Below, in pieces: positions 7,591 through 12,902 of a stretch of DNA of 14,308 nucleotides. A program made the position numbers and the translations under genes. Location: the NCBI GenBank assembly GCA_017880705.1, contig JADGRS010000030.1, positions 1 to 14,308 of the forward strand, given 5' to 3'. How positions within the stretch are numbered: the first letter of the stretch is position 1; each line of letters begins with the position of its first letter. The notes beneath the pieces are model-generated. The model ran no database searches. It had not been told where the DNA came from and saw nothing but the letters and a program-made list of their open reading frames with translations. The stretch comes from Burkholderiales bacterium (GTDB lineage: Bacteria; Pseudomonadota; Gammaproteobacteria; Burkholderiales; Usitatibacteraceae).

Positions 7591-7986
7591 ATGAAGCGCA
7601 TGACGATCGCTGGGGCGCTGCTCGCATTCACGCTCGGCACGGGCGCGGCATGGGCGAAGATTCCTCCGCCTCCGCCGCCCGACGAAAAGGCCAAGGCCGC
7701 CGCCGAGGACAAGAAGGCGAAGGACGCCGTCGCCGCCGAGAAGGGCAAGGCCGACCAGGCCGCGGCCGAGGACAAGGCCGTGAAGAATTTCCAGGGGAAC
7801 ATGAAGAAGATGGGCAAGCCCATCCCGAAGCCGACGCCGGTCGCCGCCGTGACCCCGCCGCAGTTGATGCCCGCTCCCGCGAAGGCCGGAACGTCGTCGC
7901 AGGGCCACGAGAAGGGCGCGATGACGCCCGCAGGCAACACACCGCCCAAGGGCAACGATACGCCGGTGGATGCCAAGAAGAAGTGA
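7591..7986 (+). CDS. Secreted Lys/Ala/Pro-rich protein of unknown function
   Basis: A 131-residue protein I cannot assign to a family. It has a clear Sec signal peptide (residues 1-22, predicted cut after AWA), a run of six prolines at 25-30, then a helix-prone Ala/Lys/Asp/Glu segment (about 31-72) that repeats AAEDK-like units and may form a coiled coil. The second half is Pro/Lys-rich and probably disordered, ending in KKK. No cysteines or obvious catalytic motif are present. Only 3 bases separate it from fdhC and 21 from sodC, so it belongs to the same transcript; GGGAG at 7578-7582 overlaps the end of fdhC and supports the ATG. A periplasmic tether or assembly factor for the dehydrogenase is possible, but the composition alone does not show it. 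Confidence 0.8.
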   Translation: MKRMTIAGALLAFTLGTGAAWAKIPPPPPPDEKAKAAAEDKKAKDAVAAEKGKADQAAAEDKAVKNFQGNMKKMGKPIPKPTPVAAVTPPQLMPAPAKAGTSSQGHEKGAMTPAGNTPPKGNDTPVDAKKK

Positions 7987-8007
7987 CGACGTGAAACGGA
8001 GATCGCG

Positions 8008-8535
8008 ATGAAGAACCAGCTAGTCCTGTTGTCGATCGGCGCGGCGCTCGCCGCCGGTTGCTCGATGCAGCACATGAAGCACATGGACCCGTCCGCGGCC
8101 TTCGCGAATCTTGAGCCCACCAAGGGCAACTCGGCTCGCGGCACGGTTTCCTTCACGCAGGACGGAGACGAGGTGCGCGTGCACGCGACGCTTTCGGGGC
8201 TCAAGCCGAACGCCGAGCACGGTTTCCACGTGCACGAGAAGGGCGATTGCACCTCGGGCGACGGCATGAGCGCCGGCGGCCACTTCAATCCGTCGGGCAA
8301 GCCCCACGGCCCGCAGTCCGGGGAACATCACGCGGGCGACATGCCGAGCATCAGGTCCGACGCCTACGGCAACGCTTCGGCATCGTTCGAGCTGAAGGGC
8401 GTCTCCATTGGCGGCGCCAACGCGGACCTCGTGGGCAGGGGCCTCATCGTCCATCGGGATCCCGACGATTACGCGACCCAGCCGACCGGGAACGCGGGTC
8501 CGCGCATCGCCTGTGGAGTGATCCAGAAGTCCTGA
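8008..8535 (+). CDS. sodC: Cu,Zn superoxide dismutase, lipoprotein form
   Basis: A 175-residue periplasmic superoxide dismutase. The lipobox L14-A-A-G-C18 indicates a lipid-anchored enzyme. Expected copper ligands are H74, H76, H92 and H149; zinc ligands are H92, H100, H108 and D111 (HAGD). The conserved disulfide pair is C81 (KGDC) and C169 (RIACGVI), and the Arg just before it is the usual active-site arginine. All metal ligands are present, so the enzyme should be active. Directly after the lipid cysteine is a Met/His stretch (M20-Q-H-M-K-H-M26) that could bind copper. ACGGAG at 7996-8001 precedes the ATG by 6 bases. As the last gene of the run it would be co-expressed with the dehydrogenase and could shield it from superoxide in an aerobic periplasm (inference). 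Confidence 0.95.
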   Translation: MKNQLVLLSIGAALAAGCSMQHMKHMDPSAAFANLEPTKGNSARGTVSFTQDGDEVRVHATLSGLKPNAEHGFHVHEKGDCTSGDGMSAGGHFNPSGKPHGPQSGEHHAGDMPSIRSDAYGNASASFELKGVSIGGANADLVGRGLIVHRDPDDYATQPTGNAGPRIACGVIQKS

Positions 8536-8544
8536 CACGCCGCT

Positions 8545-10062
8545 TCACCAGGTGTAGCGCACCGTGTAGCGCACGGTCGCCTGCGCTTTCGCGGCCACTC
8601 GCACGGGAAAGACGATCGTGCGTGCATCCTCGCGCGTGAACTCCTGGGATTTGCGCAGCACCGTCCAGTTGCTCCAGCGGTAGAGGTTCTCCCGCACCTG
8701 CACCGTCACCGCCTCGTCGGGCTTCTGGTTGCGCAGCGCCACCTCGATGTCCTCCTCGATCCAGCGCGCGGCCGTGTCGATGCGGAAGTCGAGCTGCTTG
8801 CGCTCTCCCACCACGTCGAACGCGGAGCCGAGGCGCACCTGCACCGTCTCGTCGCGCGGGGTGTGGTCGATCAGGTCCTCGCCGACGAACTCGAGGTTGC
8901 CGTCCGCGGCGTCGAGCTTCGACACGCGGATCCTGCCTGCGGGAAGGGGCACGCCGAGCCCGTTCGCAGCCGCGTTCTTCACGCGCAGGAGCACGTCCAC
9001 CTTCTTCGCCGAGCGCACGCCGAAGGCGCGGTCGGTCATGGGCGTGTCGTACGGGTATATCGCACCCTGGCCGTTGTAGGCGAGCGTCTTCTCGCAACCG
9101 ACGGCGGCGGCCATGGGGAAGAGCTCGATCTGCTTGGTCGCGTTGTTGGAGAGCGTCGTGGGACGTCCCAGCGTGTAGAGGTGGTATTCGAAGAAGGCCT
9201 TCTCCTGGAACCCTTCGGCCTTCCTCATGGCGGGCGCCGCCGCCATGGCCTGGTCCACCATGCCGTAGGCGCGCGGACGGGCGCGCTGCACGTCTCCCGC
9301 CATGAGCTTCACGGACGCGTCCGCGAAAGCCGCGCCGGACTGGTTCACGATCGTCACCCACGCGGCCACGTCGACGCGGCACGCGCCGGGCTTCGGCTCC
9401 GAATACGTGAGGTTGTAGTCGGTCCACCACGTCATGCCGCCCGTCTGGTAGCTGAACCGCGCCGCCTGCGCTCCAGGCGTGGACGCGTCGATGTCCCAGG
9501 CGAGCGTGGGCTTGCTGATGAGGCCTCCGGGAATCCCCGGAAGCCTTACGCCCGAGTGCTCGCTCACGATGCGCACGCTGCCGTCGGGCTGCTTCAGCAC
9601 GAGGCCGCCCTGGGTCGAGACGAGCGTGCCCGTGATCGCTTCCAGCTGCGAGCCGCGCGACTGCTCGACGGTGATGTCGCGGTCGATGTAGCGCGACAGC
9701 AGCTTCGCCGTGCTGGTGAGGTCGAACTCGAAATTCTGCTCGACCACGCGCGTTCCCTTCGGATCGCGAAGCGACACGAAGGCGACCGTGGTCGGATCGA
9801 TGAGGGCCGGGACGTCGCTTACGCGAAGCTGGTTGCGGCCGGCCTTGAAGTCGAAGGAGCGCTCCTCGCGCACCGTCGCGTAACCGGGCACGATGCCGGA
9901 CTCTCCGCCGCTCATGAAGGTGCGCGGATCGAGCGTTCCGGGCTGGGCGCTCGAGTAGATGGTGAGCGAGGTCGCCGCGAGCGCGGCGCCGGGAAGGGCG
10001 GCGAGGGCCGCGGTCGCGAATGCGCCTGCGACACAATGGACGAGCGGGCGAAGCTTCTGCAT
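8545..10062 (-). CDS. Secreted DUF4139-domain protein
   Basis: A 505-residue secreted protein of unknown function. The start at 10062 gives a Sec signal peptide (basic start, Ala/Leu-rich core, cut near residue 29-30), followed by an almost entirely beta-type sequence. The features fit the DUF4139 family: an N-terminal segment listing how the protein affects strand-rich domains (VREERSFDFKAG, LRVSDVPALIDP), the WWTDYNLTYSEP region in the middle, and a C-terminal part ending in W. A longer reading upstream exists but crosses the intergenic gap, has no better site, and would bury the signal. GGAGGTG lies just before the ATG and is part of a hairpin (see separate entry). It is transcribed alone, convergent with sodC and divergent from the MoxR gene; no partner is evident. 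Confidence 0.88.
   Translation of the reverse strand: MQKLRPLVHCVAGAFATAALAALPGAALAATSLTIYSSAQPGTLDPRTFMSGGESGIVPGYATVREERSFDFKAGRNQLRVSDVPALIDPTTVAFVSLRDPKGTRVVEQNFEFDLTSTAKLLSRYIDRDITVEQSRGSQLEAITGTLVSTQGGLVLKQPDGSVRIVSEHSGVRLPGIPGGLISKPTLAWDIDASTPGAQAARFSYQTGGMTWWTDYNLTYSEPKPGACRVDVAAWVTIVNQSGAAFADASVKLMAGDVQRARPRAYGMVDQAMAAAPAMRKAEGFQEKAFFEYHLYTLGRPTTLSNNATKQIELFPMAAAVGCEKTLAYNGQGAIYPYDTPMTDRAFGVRSAKKVDVLLRVKNAAANGLGVPLPAGRIRVSKLDAADGNLEFVGEDLIDHTPRDETVQVRLGSAFDVVGERKQLDFRIDTAARWIEEDIEVALRNQKPDEAVTVQVRENLYRWSNWTVLRKSQEFTREDARTIVFPVRVAAKAQATVRYTVRYTW
8552..8574. repeat. 12-bp tandem duplication at the end of the DUF4139 gene
   Basis: GTGTAGCGCAC is repeated with a 12-base period (8552-8562 and 8564-8574). 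On the minus strand it encodes two successive VRYT units (VRYTVRYTW) at the protein C-terminus. The repeat is in frame and may be a recent small duplication or simply strand-like protein repetition. Confidence 0.75.
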
Positions 10063-10065
10063 GGG

Positions 10066-10092
10066 ACACCTCCGTTGTGGGTCTGGAGGTGT
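10066..10092 (-). promoter_or_regulatory. Inverted repeat enclosing the Shine-Dalgarno of the DUF4139 gene
   Basis: The arms ACACCTCC (10066-10073) and GGAGGTGT (10085-10092) are perfect complements separated by 11 bases. In the minus-strand transcript the distal arm, read as GGAGGTGT, contains the Shine-Dalgarno sequence and ends 3 bases before the ATG. The upstream arm can pair with all of it, giving an 8-bp stem (5 G:C, 3 A:U) with an 11-base loop. As RNA this would block ribosome access; as DNA it could instead be a dimeric regulator site. The repeat is directly visible; either function is inference. Confidence 0.6.
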
Positions 10093-10131
10093 AAACGTGA
10101 GCCGCGGCAAAAAGGGTCGAATCGCCGCGGG

Positions 10132-10137
10132 TATAAT
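10132..10137 (+). promoter_or_regulatory. Consensus -10 box (TATAAT) immediately before the MoxR gene
   Basis: A perfect sigma70 -10 hexamer lies 6 bases before the ATG at 10144. Transcription would be expected to begin about 7 bases after the box, i.e. at or next to the start codon, producing a leaderless message. No Shine-Dalgarno sequence lies between box and ATG. The -35 region at 16-18 bp spacing is A-rich (around 10108-10115) and not a good match to TTGACA, so an activator may be needed or the box may be fortuitous. Confidence 0.5.
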
Positions 10138-10143
10138 TTCGGG

Positions 10144-10986
10144 ATGAAGTTCCAGGGCACCGAAACCTACGTCGCCGACGACGACCTCAAGCTCGCGGTG
10201 AATGCCGCGATCACGCTCGAGCGCCCCCTGCTTATCAAGGGAGAGCCCGGAACCGGCAAGACGATGCTCGCCGAGGAGGTGGCCAGCGCGCTGGGCAAGC
10301 CCCTGTACCAGTGGCACATCAAGTCGACCACCAAGGCGCAGCAGGGCCTATACGAATACGACGCGGTCTCGCGGCTGCGGGATTCGCAGCTCGGCAACGA
10401 GCGCGTGGGCGACATCGCCAACTACATATTGAAGGGCGTCCTCTGGCAGGCGTTCGATTCGCCCGAGCAGGCCGTGGTTCTCGTCGACGAGATCGACAAG
10501 GCCGACATCGAGTTTCCGAACGATCTCCTGCGCGAGCTCGACCGCATGGAGTTCTACGTCTACGAGACGCGGGAGACGGTGCGCGCGATCCACCGGCCGA
10601 TCATCTTCATCACGTCGAACAACGAGAAGGAGCTCCCGGACGCCTTCCTGCGGCGCTGCTTCTTCCACTACATCCGCTTTCCCGACGAGGACACGATGCA
10701 GGCGATCGTCGACGTCCACTTCCCGGGAATCAAGAAGAAGCTGCTGCAGGCGGCGCTCGAGGTGTTCTTCGAGATCCGCGAGATGCCCGGCCTGAAGAAG
10801 AAGCCCTCGACCTCGGAGCTCCTCGATTGGCTGAAGCTCCTCCTCGCCGAGGACATACCGCCGGAGGCGCTGCGCACGCCGGGGCACCAGGCGTCCATTC
10901 CGCCGCTGTACGGGGCGCTCCTCAAGAACGAGCAGGATGTGCATCTGTTCGAGCAACTGATCTTTCTGCAGCGTCGCGGGAGGTAG
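10144..10986 (+). CDS. MoxR-family AAA+ ATPase
   Basis: A 280-residue cytoplasmic AAA+ ATPase of the MoxR group. These act as chaperones that remodel or insert cofactors into target complexes together with a von Willebrand A (VWA) partner. Walker A is G33-EPGTGK-T40, Walker B is V111-VLVDE116 followed by IDKAD, sensor 1 sits in ITSNNEKELPDAF, and the RR of FLRRCFF is a candidate arginine finger. The N-terminus (MKFQGTETYVADDDL) matches the usual beginning of this subfamily, which fixes the start at 10144 although there is no ribosome binding site; a longer in-frame reading upstream is antisense shadow of the DUF4139 gene. Its VWA partner is encoded two genes downstream. No carbon monoxide dehydrogenase genes are in the window, so the target is unknown. 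Confidence 0.93.
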   Translation: MKFQGTETYVADDDLKLAVNAAITLERPLLIKGEPGTGKTMLAEEVASALGKPLYQWHIKSTTKAQQGLYEYDAVSRLRDSQLGNERVGDIANYILKGVLWQAFDSPEQAVVLVDEIDKADIEFPNDLLRELDRMEFYVYETRETVRAIHRPIIFITSNNEKELPDAFLRRCFFHYIRFPDEDTMQAIVDVHFPGIKKKLLQAALEVFFEIREMPGLKKKPSTSELLDWLKLLLAEDIPPEALRTPGHQASIPPLYGALLKNEQDVHLFEQLIFLQRRGR

Positions 10987-10989
10987 CCG

Positions 10990-11724
10990 ATGGCGACTCG
11001 CAAGGCTCCGGCGCGCAAGGGCGCCACTCGCCGCCCTTCGCGGCGCAAGCCCGCCGCCCCCAAGGTGGCGATCCGCAAGCCGAGCGTTCGCAAGGCCCCT
11101 GCGAGGCGCCCGAAGTCGAGCCCGCCGGGACGCGCGGCGCGCGCAAGCCTCGCCGCCAAGGGCATGCGCTACGCCGGCGTCGGCAGCGACGCGGTGTTTC
11201 GCGCGACGGGCCGCGCGTGGGACGAGTGGCTGAAGGTGCTCGACCGCGCGGGCGCCAAGACGATGCCGCACAAGGACATCGCGCTCATGCTCTCGCGCAA
11301 GTTCGAGGTGCCCGACTGGTGGAGCCAGATGGTCACCGTCGGCTACGAGCAGGCGCGCGGGCTTCGCCTCGTGAACCAGACGGCCGACGGCTTCGCGGCC
11401 AATGCGTCGCGCACCGTGGCGATCGCGGTGAAGCATCTCTACGACGCATGGCACGATCCGAAGGTGCGCGCGCGCTGGCTCGCCGACGCGCCCCTCGAGG
11501 TGCGGCGCTCGACCGACGGCAAGTCGATCCGCATGACCTGGACCGTGGGCGGCTCCGACGTCGACGTGGGCTTCTTCTCCAAGGGCGCCAACAAGAGCTC
11601 GGTGCAGGTCCAGCACGGACGGCTCAAGAGCGCGGCCGCGGTCGCGCGGCAGAAGGCCTACTGGAGCGATGCGCTCGACCGGCTGAAGGCGCTCCTCGAG
11701 GCCGTCGCCGTCCCGAAGACCTGA
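10990..11724 (+). CDS. Protein with histone-like basic N-terminal tail and DUF4287/SRPBCC-like body
   Basis: A 244-residue protein of unknown function. Residues 2-57 form a Lys/Arg/Pro/Ala tail (20 Lys or Arg in 56 positions, KAPARK-like units) resembling histone H1-type or AlgP-like tails, probably disordered and able to bind nucleic acid. From about 65 a globular part begins: ATGRAWDEWLKVLD, then PDWWSQMVTVGYEQARGLR, resembling DUF4287-type sequences, and the C-terminal half (WLADAPLEVRRS to VQVQHGRLKS) resembles SRPBCC/AHSA1-like folds. These family links are from memory and only moderately sure. GGGAGG at 10978-10983 is 6 bases before the ATG, supporting the full-length start rather than M59. 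It sits 3 bases after the MoxR gene and overlaps the VWA gene (TGATG), so it is firmly inside that operon. Confidence 0.82.
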   Translation: MATRKAPARKGATRRPSRRKPAAPKVAIRKPSVRKAPARRPKSSPPGRAARASLAAKGMRYAGVGSDAVFRATGRAWDEWLKVLDRAGAKTMPHKDIALMLSRKFEVPDWWSQMVTVGYEQARGLRLVNQTADGFAANASRTVAIAVKHLYDAWHDPKVRARWLADAPLEVRRSTDGKSIRMTWTVGGSDVDVGFFSKGANKSSVQVQHGRLKSAAAVARQKAYWSDALDRLKALLEAVAVPKT

Positions 11725-12896
11725 TGCTCTTCGATTTCTTCTTCGCGATCCGCAAGGCCGGCGTGCCGGCGAGCGTGAAGGAGTTCCTGACGCTCCTGGA
11801 AGCGCTCGACAAGGGCGTCGTCTACGGCAGCGTCGACGATTTCTACACGCTCTCGCGCCTGTGCCTCGTGAAGGACGAGGCGTACTTCGATCGCTTCGAC
11901 GTCGCGTTCGCGGCGTACTTCAAGGGCGTCCAGGCGCTTCCCGACGCGATCGTGACGGAGATTCCCGCCGATTGGCTGAGGAAGGTGGCGGAGAAGTGGC
12001 TCACCGACGAGGAGAAGGCGAAGATCGGGGCCCTCGGCGGATGGGAGAAGCTCATGCAGACGCTGCGCGAGCGCCTCGCGGAGCAGAAGGCCCGCCACCA
12101 GGGCGGCTCGAAGTGGATCGGCACCGCGGGAACGTCGCCTTTCGGCGCGTACGGGTTCAATCCCGAGGGGATTCGCATCGGGCAGGAGGGCGGGAGGAAC
12201 CGCAGCGCGGTGAAGGTGTGGGACAAGCGCGAGTTCCGCGACTACGACACCGATCGCGAGCTCGGGGTCCGCAACATCAAGATGGCGTTGCGCAGGCTGC
12301 GCAGGTTTGCGCGGGACGGAGCGCCGGAGGTCCTCGACCTCGACGGCACCATCCGCTCGACCGCGAAGAACGCGGGGTGGCTCGACCTGAAGATGATGGC
12401 GCTGCCCCACAACGCGGTGAAGGTTCTCCTCTTCCTCGACGTGGGCGGCTCGATGGACGACCACATCCGCGCGGTCGAGGAGCTTTTCTCCGCGGCGCGC
12501 ACCGAGTTCAAGAACCTCGAGCACTTCTATTTCCACAACTGCGTCTACGAGTCCGTGTGGAAGGACAACCGGCGCCGCCATGATCGCATCCCTACCGTCG
12601 AGGTGATGCGCAAGTACGGGCACGACTACAAGCTGATCTTCGTCGGCGACGCGTCGATGAGCCCCTACGAGCTCGAGCAGCCCGGCGGCAGCGTCGAGCA
12701 CTGGAACGACGAGTCCGGCCGCGAATGGCTCGCGCGCCTGCTGCGCGCGTGGCCGCGCGCCGCGTGGTTGAATCCCGTGCCCGAAGAGCACTGGACCTGG
12801 ACCACCTCCATCCAGAACGTGCAGCGCATCCTGGAGGACCGCATGTTTCCCGTCACCGTCTCCGGCCTCGAGCGCGCGATGCGATCGCTCGCATAG
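11724..12896 (+). CDS. CoxE-like von Willebrand factor A domain protein
   Basis: A 390-residue cytoplasmic VWA protein, the usual partner of MoxR ATPases. The N-terminal two-thirds is helical (FFFAIRKAGVPASVKEFLTLLEAL is typical for the family, as is the basic linker with the ELGVRNIKMALRRLRRF segment). The VWA domain begins near residue 233, with the metal-site motif D239-V-G-G-S243-M; the middle serine of the classical DxSxS is glycine here, which I recall as usual in this subgroup. A later aspartate in IFVGDASMS probably completes the site. The ATG at 11724 overlaps the stop of the preceding gene, implying translational coupling. Together with the MoxR ATPase it likely forms a metal-dependent remodelling pair; its client is not encoded here in any recognisable form. 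Confidence 0.9.
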   Translation: MLFDFFFAIRKAGVPASVKEFLTLLEALDKGVVYGSVDDFYTLSRLCLVKDEAYFDRFDVAFAAYFKGVQALPDAIVTEIPADWLRKVAEKWLTDEEKAKIGALGGWEKLMQTLRERLAEQKARHQGGSKWIGTAGTSPFGAYGFNPEGIRIGQEGGRNRSAVKVWDKREFRDYDTDRELGVRNIKMALRRLRRFARDGAPEVLDLDGTIRSTAKNAGWLDLKMMALPHNAVKVLLFLDVGGSMDDHIRAVEELFSAARTEFKNLEHFYFHNCVYESVWKDNRRRHDRIPTVEVMRKYGHDYKLIFVGDASMSPYELEQPGGSVEHWNDESGREWLARLLRAWPRAAWLNPVPEEHWTWTTSIQNVQRILEDRMFPVTVSGLERAMRSLA

Positions 12897-12902
12897 CCGG
12901 GC

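Noticed and set aside
10133..10138. The TATAAT box read in reverse as a promoter for the DUF4139 gene
   Set aside because: The reverse strand reads ATTATA, a poor -10 match, and no -35 element at the right distance was found.
8863..10143. Upstream extension of the MoxR reading frame
   Set aside because: It lies antisense to the DUF4139 gene, has shadow-like composition, and the family N-terminus begins exactly at 10144.
10063..10317. Upstream extension of the DUF4139 reading frame on the minus strand
   Set aside because: It would run through the intergenic gap into the MoxR gene and place the signal peptide internally; the start at 10062 has a strong ribosome binding site.
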